DNA from: CAYOEZ01 sp964402955
Lineage (GTDB): Bacteria; Chloroflexota; DTOL01; DAOUCN01
Direction of reading: 5' to 3'
Assembly (NCBI GenBank): GCA_964402955.1
Contig: CAYOEZ010000210.1
Span: 1 to 8,507, forward strand
Length of the DNA stretch: 8,507 nt
Of this stretch, positions 1-6,788 are shown piece by piece. A program made the position numbers and the translations under genes. The first letter of the stretch is position 1; every line of letters starts with the position of its first letter. The notes below the pieces were generated by a model. That model was not told the origin of the DNA and searched no databases. It saw only the letters and a list, made by a program, of their open reading frames with translations.

Positions 1-2601
1 ATGATCGGTCTGGAACAGGGGATCGTCCAGTGTGTTGGTAATGTCGTTTGTGATCACTGCGGGGGCGAAGCCGCCCACATAGCCGTAGTCGGCGCTCCAC
101 AGGTTGCCCTGAGTATCGGTGTAGTCGCCGCCGCCGCAATTCACCCGCGCTATAAACGGCGTGGCCGTGCCTGTCGGCGTGGCGGTCGTTGCGCCGATCG
201 TCGTGGGTGTGGCCGTGCGCGTTGGCGTCGCAGTCGAAACGGCTGTGCTTGTCGCCGTTGCTGTCGCAGCAGACCCGACGCGCAGCGATTTGACGTGGAT
301 GGCGCTCAGCTTGGGGTTATCGACCTCCCTGCTGAACGTCACATCCAACCGGCCAGTGCTGACCGTGACAGTGTAGGACAGGCTAAGGGCCATCTTAGCT
401 CCGCCGGCGGCGGCGACGATGTCGAGGTTGCTACGCACCATCGTTGCGTTGATCATGATGTCGAAGATGCGCTTGCCTGTCAATGTCTGGTAGATCTCGG
501 CGAACTTGAGATCGACCTGATAGTCGCCGTTGGCGACGTCGAAGCGATAGCCGCCGCCGCTGGCGTTCCAGTAGCGCTCGGACTGGTAGAGCGTGTCGTC
601 AACCGTATTGGCAATCGCCGAAACGGTGCTGTAGGTGAAGGCGTTGGCGGCCAGGGTGTAGCCATAGGCGTTGGCGGTGCTATAGGCGCGATCGGCGAGC
701 CATGTCTGGCCGTTGCTGTCGGTGTATTGTGCGCCGCCGGCGTTGAGCCAGGCTTCGAAGGGTGGTGTGGCTGGCGTCTCAGTCGGCGTGGGTGTGTTGC
801 TCGGTGTCTGCGTGATGGTTGGTGTGCGGGTGATGGTGGGTGTGTTGGTGCGCGTGCCGGTACTGGTGCGCGTGGGCGTGTTTGTGATGGTGCTGGTACG
901 CGTAGGCGTGCCGGTGTTGCTTGGCGTCTGCGTCACCGTCGCTGTGTTCTGCGGTCCGAGCGGCATGATGTGGATGGCGTTGACCTTAGCTGTGTCCGTG
1001 CGCGCCGTAAACATGATGTCGATGTGACCATCGTTGACCGTGGTGGTATAGGTCTTATCGAGTGCCGTGTCATGGCCTACCTGGGAAAAGATATCCAGGT
1101 TACTCGCGACGGTCACACCCTCGATCACGACGTCAAAGGTACGCTTGCCCGCTGCCGTCTGGTAGATCTCAGCGAACTTGAGATCAACCTGATACTGTCC
1201 GTTGGGTACGTCAAAGCGGTAGCCGTTACCCGAACCTAACCAATAGCGGTCAGTCTGGTAAAGCGTGTCGTCGGTTGTGCCGGCAATTGGGTGGATGGTG
1301 GAGTACGGGTTGCCAAGGGATGTGTATCCGTACATGTTGGTCAAAGAATAGGCACGGTCGGCGACCCAGACGAAGCCGCCGCTGTCGGTGTATTGCGGCC
1401 CGCCGGCGTTGATGAATGCCTCGTAGGGCACGATGACGCGTGTATTGGTGGGCGTGGGCGTGTTGGTGCGCGTGGGGCTGACTGTCGCTGTGTTGCTCGG
1501 CCCGGGCGTGCTTGTCGGCGCGGCCTGGGCTTTGGCAAAGTAGGCGTTGCCCAGTTGCGTGTGGTTGACGCCGGAGCCGGTGTAGAGGGCGGTATAGTTG
1601 TAATAGCCGCCAAAGCTGGGGTTGACGAGGCTAAACCATGCCCAACGCTGCACCAGCTTGTTGCCGTCGCTGGTAAGGCCGGTTGTGTCACTTGTTTCGC
1701 TATTGAGGAAGTCAAGCACGCGGTTCACGTGATCGGTTGATGCCTGCCAGCTCACATCGGGTTTGACGCCGGCCTCGCTAACGATGAGCGGCTTCTGTCG
1801 CTCGTTAGGGCCCCATTCGGTTGCCATGGCGGTGCGGAAATCGCGCACGTCTTGCACAATCCGCGCATAACCCTGCGCATTGGGATCTTCATAGAGGTGA
1901 ATGTTGTAGACATCGATCGGCATCCACGTGCCGTAGCGGGTCCAGTAGGCGGTCTGTGCGGCGCGCAACCAGCCAAGGCCGTTGTTCGGCTGGCCGGAGG
2001 GCGGCGTGTAGTTGTAGCCGGGCGAAAGCGGCAAAATGCCGCCGGGCGCAATTTGGAAGTTGCGCGCCGCAATGCTGGCGCTGGCGGGGTTGATGCCCTT
2101 GAGCAGCTCGTAGCAGCGATGATAAATCTGCGCATACTGATCGGGGGTGTAGGCCTGCAGGGCACCGGGGTTGTACGTGGCGCCAACCTCGTTGCCGATG
2201 AGCCAGGTAGTGCCGGGGGGGTACATGCCGCCGATGATGTTATTGGTGTAGAGAACGCCATCGGTGACGGCGCCGGTCATATAGCAGCCGTCGTTATATC
2301 CCTCTCTGAGCGCCTGAGGCACGTAGGTGAAGCTGCCAAAGCCAGGGGTTGGGTTGAAGTGCCAGTTATGGTACCACCTGACGCCGTTGTTATAGAGGTC
2401 GCCAGCGTACGTGGAGGGCGAAAGCCGTGGGTCGTATTCGGTGATGCCGTAGCGCCAGTAGTCGGCTGCGGCGCCCAGGCTGGGGCCGGCGGCTGTGTCG
2501 CTTGCCGCACTGTCGCCGGTGACCGTGGACGCGCCAACCAGCAGCGCCGCGGTCAGCACAAGCATGGCCAGAACTGCAAAAACAGTGGTCCTTTGTTTCA
2601 T
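1..2601 (-). CDS. Secreted glycoside hydrolase-like protein with three malectin domains (3' end outside window)
   Basis: I translated the minus strand from 2601 to 1 and found 867 codons with no stop; the gene continues past the left edge. The start ATG at 2599-2601 has an in-frame TGA two codons upstream and a GGGAGAAG ribosome site. Residues 1-26 form a signal peptide (MKQR, then a hydrophobic run). Residues ~48-355 resemble a clan GH-A TIM barrel: WLIGNEV (E138, candidate acid/base), VYNIHLYE (~231-238), PLIVSEAG (E276, candidate nucleophile) and RWAWFSLV. Thr/Pro linkers at ~360-391, ~549-614 and ~775-815 separate malectin-type domains at ~393-547, ~615-773 and from ~817, the third cut by the window. 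Domains 1 and 2 share AGG-QYTDS, ADRAYS, DDTLYQ and YQVDLKFAEIYQT. Inferred role: exported or surface enzyme that binds and cleaves a polysaccharide; substrate unknown. The barrel family number is uncertain and activity is unproven. A c-di-GMP riboswitch lies in its leader. Confidence 0.87.
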   Translation of the reverse strand, partial: MKQRTTVFAVLAMLVLTAALLVGASTVTGDSAASDTAAGPSLGAAADYWRYGITEYDPRLSPSTYAGDLYNNGVRWYHNWHFNPTPGFGSFTYVPQALREGYNDGCYMTGAVTDGVLYTNNIIGGMYPPGTTWLIGNEVGATYNPGALQAYTPDQYAQIYHRCYELLKGINPASASIAARNFQIAPGGILPLSPGYNYTPPSGQPNNGLGWLRAAQTAYWTRYGTWMPIDVYNIHLYEDPNAQGYARIVQDVRDFRTAMATEWGPNERQKPLIVSEAGVKPDVSWQASTDHVNRVLDFLNSETSDTTGLTSDGNKLVQRWAWFSLVNPSFGGYYNYTALYTGSGVNHTQLGNAYFAKAQAAPTSTPGPSNTATVSPTRTNTPTPTNTRVIVPYEAFINAGGPQYTDSGGFVWVADRAYSLTNMYGYTSLGNPYSTIHPIAGTTDDTLYQTDRYWLGSGNGYRFDVPNGQYQVDLKFAEIYQTAAGKRTFDVVIEGVTVASNLDIFSQVGHDTALDKTYTTTVNDGHIDIMFTARTDTAKVNAIHIMPLGPQNTATVTQTPSNTGTPTRTSTITNTPTRTSTGTRTNTPTITRTPTITQTPSNTPTPTETPATPPFEAWLNAGGAQYTDSNGQTWLADRAYSTANAYGYTLAANAFTYSTVSAIANTVDDTLYQSERYWNASGGGYRFDVANGDYQVDLKFAEIYQTLTGKRIFDIMINATMVRSNLDIVAAAGGAKMALSLSYTVTVSTGRLDVTFSREVDNPKLSAIHVKSLRVGSAATATATSTAVSTATPTRTATPTTIGATTATPTGTATPFIARVNCGGGDYTDTQGNLWSADYGYVGGFAPAVITNDITNTLDDPLFQTDH

Positions 2602-2881
2602 CTCTCATCTTCTCCCGTGGTCATCACGTCACAGGGCAGTCCCGATGGAATCCTGATCGCCCATTGCGCCTCGAGCAGTTCCCCAGTGGAGTATGCCCTC
2701 CCTGTTTACCTGACAATCAAATTCTTGCACATTTGTAGAAGAATAGACATGCCAGTGCGCCTGTGAGCGTCCCCATGCGGGCAACAGCGACGGCAGGGTG
2801 GCCGCGTATGCTGTCGGCAGGCACGGGCGTAGCCATCGCGGTGAGGGGTTGCCGGTGGGGGAGTGACGGCGGTGGCAATCG
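2602..2881 (-). other. Long untranslated leader between the riboswitch terminator and the glycosidase start
   Basis: These 280 bases separate the end of the terminator from the ATG at 2601. I see no second aptamer, no convincing small gene and no strong second promoter. Only the purine-rich ribosome site next to the ATG (GGGAGAAGATGAGAG) is recognisable. A nearby ATG at 2608 is in another frame and leads only to a 72-codon frame that overlaps the real gene. The length is unusual for a riboswitch-controlled leader, so further structure or a weak internal promoter cannot be excluded. Confidence 0.5.
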
Positions 2882-2913
2882 AAAAAAGAACCCGACTCTT
2901 GTGGAGTCGGGTT
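2882..2913 (-). terminator. Intrinsic terminator of the riboswitch expression platform
   Basis: On the minus strand, AACCCGACTC (2913-2904) and GAGTCGGGTT (2898-2889) form a perfect 10-bp stem around a 5-base loop, followed at once by CTTTTTT (2888-2882). This is a textbook Rho-independent terminator. It lies about 27 bases after the aptamer and 280 bases before the glycosidase gene, so it is placed to attenuate that gene. It would also end read-through from the hutI unit, for which I find no other terminator. Confidence 0.9.
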
Positions 2914-2949
2914 GCCGCCGTGGAAGAATGACGTTGCGTCGGCAACCCG
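2908..2949 (-). promoter_or_regulatory. Candidate antiterminator hairpin, mutually exclusive with the terminator
   Basis: On the minus strand, CGGGTTGCCG (2949-2940), which includes the conserved 3' segment of the aptamer, is perfectly complementary over 10 bp to CGGCAACCCG (2917-2908). The right arm of this hairpin shares bases 2908-2913 with the left arm of the terminator stem, so the two cannot coexist. If ligand holds the aptamer 3' segment in the folded aptamer, the terminator is free to form; without ligand the antiterminator can form first. That predicts an OFF switch. The pairing is seen in the sequence; the direction of control is inference. Confidence 0.7.
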
Positions 2950-3024
2950 GCTATCCTGGCCCACGTGCGCCAGGACCCGTGGCTTTGCGTCCCCACCTTA
3001 CGATGGGTTTGCTCGTAGCGCTCA
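2935..3024 (-). promoter_or_regulatory. Cyclic-di-GMP-I (GEMM-I) riboswitch aptamer
   Basis: The minus strand carries the GEMM-I landmarks in order: GCAAACC; a hairpin CCCATC-GTAA-GGTGGG (6 bp closed by a GNRA tetraloop); the invariant joining segment GGGACGCAAAGCC; a second hairpin with arms TCCTGGC and GCCAGGA; then GGATAGCCGGGTTGCC. This matches the layout of the Vibrio cholerae Vc2 aptamer (GCAAACC, GNRA hairpin, GGGACGCAAAGCC, receptor hairpin, AGGUAGC and GGUUACC). Class I aptamers bind c-di-GMP at the three-way junction. The element is followed by an antiterminator/terminator pair and lies upstream of the secreted glycosidase gene. The outer closing stem is weak here, so the exact ends are approximate. 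Assigned by eye from motif order. Confidence 0.92.
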
Positions 3025-3037
3025 GTAGAAAGAGCAA

Positions 3038-3065
3038 ATCTTAGTGCAATGATATGATAGCACAA
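3038..3065 (-). promoter_or_regulatory. Candidate promoter for the riboswitch transcript
   Basis: On the minus strand TTGTGC (3065-3060) and TAAGAT (3043-3038) are separated by 16 bases, matching the sigma-70-type -35 at 3/6 and the -10 at 4/6. Initiation would fall near 3031, just before the aptamer begins, which is the expected geometry. The elements are weak, and transcription reading through from the hutI unit is the alternative source. Confidence 0.4.
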
Positions 3066-3078
3066 AAGCGGCAGGATG

Positions 3079-3417
3079 TCAAGAAATCGCGAGATACTCA
3101 GCTTTTGTGATCAGCGTTCCCTTATCGAGTGTCTGCTCGATGATGTGCTTGTTCTTGTCGAAATCGACGTGCAGGTGCATCATGCGGAAGCACGTGCTGC
3201 CCATGATATCTTTGTCGAGTGTGTAGCCTGACGTGCGCTCGTTATCGTCGTACTCCTGTGCCAACTCATTGAATGTATCGACGCGGATGCGCAGCTTCTC
3301 ACCACAGGCGTTGCAGCGCACGTAGAAGTACAGCGCCCGGCCGTCGCTCTCTGCCTTGCTCGTGCTACCGCCGCCCTTGCCCGAAAACAGGGATGCCAGT
3401 GTGTCAAGAATGCCCAT
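3079..3417 (-). CDS. Small hypothetical protein with CxxC motif, downstream of hutI
   Basis: 112 residues. The start ATG (3415-3417) lies inside the last codons of hutI and is preceded by AGGAG seven bases upstream, so the two genes overlap by 14 bases and are probably translationally coupled. Residues 1-12 (MGILDTLASLFS) could form a short amphipathic helix, followed by a Gly/Ser-rich stretch. The core begins with YFYVRCNACGEKLRIRVD: C35 and C38 form a CxxC pair, and C76, H81 and H83 are possible further ligands, so a small zinc-bound fold is possible but incomplete as a classical ribbon. The acidic middle and the segment GSTCFRMMHLHVDFD look like a compact beta domain. From memory, similar short proteins of this pattern occur in Chloroflexota, but I know no function. 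No signal peptide or membrane segment. Confidence 0.85.
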   Translation of the reverse strand: MGILDTLASLFSGKGGGSTSKAESDGRALYFYVRCNACGEKLRIRVDTFNELAQEYDDNERTSGYTLDKDIMGSTCFRMMHLHVDFDKNKHIIEQTLDKGTLITKAEYLAIS

Positions 3418-4657
3418 TGTTGATCTCCTGTCCAGATTTGATCACCCTGCGCACCGGATTGGCGCCGAAGCGATAGGCCAGGTGGCGGTGATCGGGTATG
3501 TCCAGCATAATGATGTCGGCCTGCTTGCCCGTCTCGAGGCTACCCACACGGTCGCCGACGCCTGTCGCCCAGGCCGCGTTGATGGTAGCGGCGCAGATGG
3601 CTTCAGCCGGCGTGAGCTTCAGGTAGCGGCAGGCCAGGGCGATCATGAACGGCATCGATGTGCAGTAGCAGGTGCCGGGGTTCAGATCGCTGCCCAGGGC
3701 GATAGCCAGGCCGGCGGCGATCATGGCGCGCGCAGCGGCGTAGTGGCTGCTGGCCAGGCCAAAGGTCGTTCCCGGCAGCAGGACGGCGATGACGTTGGCC
3801 TGCGCCATCCGTGCGATGTCGGCGGCGGGCGTCACGGCCAGGTGCTCGGCCGACACTGCGTGCAGCTCGGCTGCCAGGCGCGCCCCGCCCAGCGTCACAA
3901 ACTCGTCGGCGTGAATCTTGAGGCCTAGCCCCGCCTGCTGCGCCGCTTGCAAGACCCGGCGCGACTGCTGCACCGTGAAGGCGCCCTGGTCACAGAAGAC
4001 ATCGCAAAAGGCCGCTGCCTGCGCCGCTGCCAGCGCAGGCAGCATCTCGTTCACGATCAGGTCAATGTAAGCGCCGGCGCGGCCAGCAAACTCAGGCGGC
4101 ACAGCGTGGGCGGCCAGGAAGGTGGACACGATGCTGACCGGCTGCATTGTGTTTAGCGTTGCCGCGGCGGCCAACATGCGCATTTCTGTCGCCAGATCAA
4201 GCCCGTAGCCCGACTTGGCCTCGACCGTGGTCGTGCCGTGGGCGAGCATGCTGGCCAGGCGCTGCTGCGCCTGCGCCACGAGCTGGGCCTGGCTGGCCTG
4301 GCGTGTGGCGCGTACAGTGCTGAGAATGCCGCCGCCCGCGGCCAGTATCTCCAGATAGGTTGCGCCCTGCAGGCGCTGCTCGAACTCTGCGGCGCGATCG
4401 CCGGCAAAGACGAGATGGGTGTGGGCGTCGACGAAGCCGGGCATGACGACGCTGTCGCTGGCGTCGATGATACGCGTCGCTGCTCTGGCCAGCGGCATGA
4501 TCTCGCTGCTGCGGCCAACGGCGCTGATGCAGCCACTTTCCACGGCAAGCGCGCCGTCGCCGATCAGGCCAAGGTCGGCCATCTGCTGGCCGCGGCGGGG
4601 CCCCGCGCCGGCCAGTGTCAGCAGTTCACGGGCGTGCGCAATGATCAAATCGGGCAT
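3404..4657 (-). CDS. hutI: Imidazolonepropionase (EC 3.5.2.7)
   Basis: 417 residues, the usual family length. The enzyme opens the ring of 4-imidazolone-5-propanoate to N-formimino-L-glutamate, the third step of histidine degradation, in the cytoplasm. Amidohydrolase landmarks are complete: DAHTHLVFAGDR (metal ligands H79, H81; R88), EAKSGYGL (Y151), AAHAVPPE (H184), KIHADEF (metal ligand H249; E252), AEHL (H272) and ALGSDLNPG (metal ligand D324). These positions nearly coincide with those of the Bacillus subtilis enzyme. The start ATG at 4657 has AAGGTGA six bases upstream. The gene overlaps a small CxxC protein gene downstream. No hutH, hutU or hutG is visible, so the rest of the pathway must lie elsewhere or the gene stands alone. 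No clear promoter is visible in the ~65 bases between the gene and the repeat array. Confidence 0.96.
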   Translation of the reverse strand: MPDLIIAHARELLTLAGAGPRRGQQMADLGLIGDGALAVESGCISAVGRSSEIMPLARAATRIIDASDSVVMPGFVDAHTHLVFAGDRAAEFEQRLQGATYLEILAAGGGILSTVRATRQASQAQLVAQAQQRLASMLAHGTTTVEAKSGYGLDLATEMRMLAAAATLNTMQPVSIVSTFLAAHAVPPEFAGRAGAYIDLIVNEMLPALAAAQAAAFCDVFCDQGAFTVQQSRRVLQAAQQAGLGLKIHADEFVTLGGARLAAELHAVSAEHLAVTPAADIARMAQANVIAVLLPGTTFGLASSHYAAARAMIAAGLAIALGSDLNPGTCYCTSMPFMIALACRYLKLTPAEAICAATINAAWATGVGDRVGSLETGKQADIIMLDIPDHRHLAYRFGANPVRRVIKSGQEINNGHS

Positions 4658-4722
4658 CGTCTGTCACCTTGTCTGGATGAACGCTACATAGCGCTGGGAC
4701 AAAGGCATGAGCCTTGCCGCTG

Positions 4723-5265
4723 ATTGGCACAGATGAACACAGATTTCCTGTGTCCTATCTGTGTACATCTGTGGTCATGCGCGGCCTTTGAACACCGTTG
4801 GCTGTCGACAGTTGTAGGCCGGCTTTCCATAACCGGCATATCGCGTTGTAACGACCGTGTCGGCTATGGAAAGCCGACCTACGATTGACACAGATGAAAC
4901 ACAGATTTCCTGTGTCCTATCTGTGTACATCTGTGGTCATGCGCGGCCTTTGNNNNNNNNNNNNNNNNNNNNNNNNNNNNNNNNNNNNNNNNNNNNNNNN
5001 NNNNNNNNNNNNNNNNNNNNNNNNNNNNNNNNNNNNNNNNNNNNNNNNNNNNAACACAGATTTCCTGTGTCCTATCTGTGTACATCTGTGGTCATGCGCG
5101 GCCTTTGAACACCGTTGGCTGTCGACAGTTGTAGGCCGGCTTTCCATAACCGGCATATCGCGTTGTAACGACCGTGTCGGCTATGGAAAGCCGACCTACG
5201 ATTGACACAGATGAAACACAGATTTCCTGTGTCCTATCCGTGGATATCTGTGTCCATCCGCGGCA
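4723..5265. repeat. Tandem array of a 162-bp intergenic unit with nested inverted repeats
   Basis: Four copies are visible, starting at 4723, 4884, before 5053 (its beginning lost in the gap) and 5201; the last decays after about 65 bases. Spacing is 162 between equivalent points (4736 to 4898; 5053 to 5215). Apart from one missing A and one G/A change near the start of copy 1, the overlapping parts of copies 1-3 look identical. Each unit holds two structures. First, CACAGATG and CATCTGTG arms (4889-4896 and 4928-4935) enclose a smaller ACACAG/CTGTGT pair. Second, an 18-base inverted repeat (4814-4831 with 4865-4882, one mismatch) continues inward as CCGGCA/TGTCGG. No CDS. It separates divergent hutI and fabF and resembles palindromic intergenic repeats; no transposase is present. 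Confidence 0.92.
4953..5052. other. Assembly gap of exactly 100 N inside the repeat array
   Basis: The run is exactly 100 N, the conventional placeholder for a gap of unknown size. Bases on either side belong to the same 162-bp unit but are out of phase: equivalent points lie 155 apart across the gap instead of 162. The true missing sequence should therefore be 107 bases plus a whole number of 162-bp units, and the array is probably longer than shown. Confidence 0.95.
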
Positions 5266-5308
5266 TGTGGATGACGTCGGCGGTGAGCAGTTGCGTCAGG
5301 AGCCGGTC

Positions 5309-5337
5309 TTGTCAAAAGATCAGCAAGGCGCTATAAT
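5309..5337 (+). promoter_or_regulatory. Strong sigma-70-type promoter for fabF-C11 operon
   Basis: TTGTCA (5309-5314, 5/6 to consensus) and TATAAT (5332-5337, 6/6) are separated by 17 bases, the ideal spacing. Initiation would be near 5344, giving a leader of about 185 bases before the fabF ATG. It lies about 45 bases beyond the end of the repeat array. Confidence 0.8.
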
Positions 5338-5479
5338 GACGGGCAAGGCTGGGCGCTGTTGGGCTTTCATCATAGCATAGTTATGGCGGGATTGCAACGC
5401 GCGCACAGGGCCGGTCGTCTTCTCTCGTTTTCCCACCGCAGCGCGCAACCCCAATGCCCATCTGGTGTTAATGTTTATG

Positions 5480-5500
5480 ATGGGGCAATGGTTGTCCCAT
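5480..5500 (+). promoter_or_regulatory. Stem-loop in the fabF leader
   Basis: ATGGGGCAA (5480-5488) and TTGTCCCAT (5492-5500) pair over 9 bp, one of them a G-U, around a 3-base loop, 28 bases before the fabF start. No T-run follows, so it is not an intrinsic terminator. It could be a protein-binding site or an mRNA stability or translation element; no known leader family is recognised in the rest of 5344-5528. Confidence 0.4.
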
Positions 5501-5528
5501 TGAAATATGTATCGAGAGGAAGGATCGA

Positions 5529-6788
5529 ATGTCTACGCAGAGAACTCGCGTTGTCATTACGGGCATGGGAGCTGTGACCCCCCTGGCTCTATCGGCTGAG
5601 GAGACGTGGCAAGGACTGGTTGCTGGACGATGTGGCATCGACTACATCACGCAACTGACACCCGAAGCTCTTGCCAGGTTTCCAACGCGCATCGCTGGCG
5701 AAGTAAAAGGCTTTGACCCCAAGAACTACATGGAGTTCCGTGACGCCAAGCGCATGGGCCGTTTCTCGCAGTTTGCCGTGACTGCCGCCGGCATGGCCGT
5801 GAAGGATAGCGGCCTGACCATGGCTCAGGAAGACGCTGAGCGCGTGGGGGTGCTGATTGGCAACGCCATAGGCGGGTTGCAGGATACGGAAGAGGCGGTG
5901 CGCACGATCGTCGCCCGCGGCCCCATGAAGGTTTCGCCCTTCTATGTCGTGACGGCGCCGGCCAACCTGGCCGCCTTCTGGGTGGCATATACCAACCAGA
6001 CCAAGGGCTACACATCGACGATCGTCGGCGCCTGCGCCTCGGGCTCGCAAAGCCTGGGCGAGGCAACCGAGGTGATTCGCCGCGGCGCAGCCGATGTCAT
6101 GCTGTCCGGCGGCGTCGAGGCCGGGCTGTGCGATCTGGCGCTCTCCTCGTTCTGCACCAACAAGGCCTATACTCAGCGCAACGATCCCCCCAACAAGTCC
6201 AGCCGTCCCTTCGACAAGGGCCGCGATGGCTTCGTTGGCGCCGAGGGCTGCGGTTTCACCATTCTGGAGACACTCGAACACGCCAGGGCGCGTGACGCAC
6301 ACATCTACGCCGAAGTTCTCGGCTACGGCAACTCGAACGACGCCTATCATCTGATTGCCCCCGATCCCGAAGGGGCCGGCGCGGCGCGTTCCATGAAGTG
6401 GGCGCTCAAGAATGCAGGACTCAAGCCCACCGACATCCAGTACATCAATGCCCACGCCACCAGCACGCCGGCGGGCGATCTGGCTGAGACGAAGGCGATC
6501 AAGTCCGTCTTTGGCGAGTATGCCTACAAGATTCCTATCAGCGCCACCAAGTCGATGCTGGGGCATATGATGGGCGGCGCCGGCGCGGTCGAAGCGATCG
6601 CCTGCATCTGCACCATTCGCGACGGCGTGATCCACCCCACGATCAACTACGAAACCCCCGATCCCGACTGTGATCTGGACTACACACCCAATGTGGCGCG
6701 CAAGGCAACGGTTGACATTGCCCTCTCGAACTCGTTCGGTCTGGGCGGGCAGAACGCGACCGTGATTATTGGACGGTTTAGGGAATAA
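5529..6788 (+). CDS. fabF: 3-oxoacyl-[acyl-carrier-protein] synthase II (KAS II)
   Basis: 419 residues, close to the ~412 usual for FabF. It condenses malonyl-ACP with a growing acyl-ACP in cytoplasmic type II fatty acid synthesis. Thiolase-fold landmarks are intact: ITGMGAVTPL at the N-terminus, catalytic Cys169 in GACASGSQ, His309 in NAHATSTPAGD, Lys341 and His346 in KSMLGHMMGGAGA, and the C-terminal glycine loop SNSFGLGGQN. All four catalytic residues sit exactly six positions later than in Escherichia coli FabF (C163, H303, K335, H340). Small oddities: GACASGS where TACATG is common, and Leu instead of the second Phe in the glycine loop that gates the active site. The start ATG has AGGAAGGA just upstream. 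A near-consensus promoter precedes it, and the stop codon abuts the next ATG. No acpP, fabD or fabG neighbours, so a dedicated rather than general lipid role is possible. Confidence 0.95.
   Translation: MSTQRTRVVITGMGAVTPLALSAEETWQGLVAGRCGIDYITQLTPEALARFPTRIAGEVKGFDPKNYMEFRDAKRMGRFSQFAVTAAGMAVKDSGLTMAQEDAERVGVLIGNAIGGLQDTEEAVRTIVARGPMKVSPFYVVTAPANLAAFWVAYTNQTKGYTSTIVGACASGSQSLGEATEVIRRGAADVMLSGGVEAGLCDLALSSFCTNKAYTQRNDPPNKSSRPFDKGRDGFVGAEGCGFTILETLEHARARDAHIYAEVLGYGNSNDAYHLIAPDPEGAGAARSMKWALKNAGLKPTDIQYINAHATSTPAGDLAETKAIKSVFGEYAYKIPISATKSMLGHMMGGAGAVEAIACICTIRDGVIHPTINYETPDPDCDLDYTPNVARKATVDIALSNSFGLGGQNATVIIGRFRE

Noticed and set aside
1..1239. Long plus-strand open frame starting at base 1 (412 codons)
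   Set aside because: It is antisense to the malectin gene; its Val/Gly/Arg-rich product is the mirror of Thr/Pro linkers and has no recognisable domain.
2390..2608. Alternative start at 2608 for a 72-residue protein
   Set aside because: It is out of frame with the signal peptide and the glycosidase domain, which the ATG at 2601 reads correctly.
2629..2964. Minus-strand open frame of 111 codons upstream of the glycosidase gene
   Set aside because: It overlaps the aptamer 3' end and the intrinsic terminator, and its product has no recognisable features.
4682..4693. Small inverted repeat CGCTA-CA-TAGCG upstream of hutI as an operator
   Set aside because: Five base pairs alone is too little to call an operator, and no matching copy is seen nearby.
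4857..5205. Open frames running through the repeat array
   Set aside because: They cross the run of N and arise because the 162-bp unit is a multiple of three; the palindromic repeats are not coding.
4723..5265. CRISPR array
   Set aside because: The 162-bp period, no repeat/spacer alternation and no cas genes rule this out.
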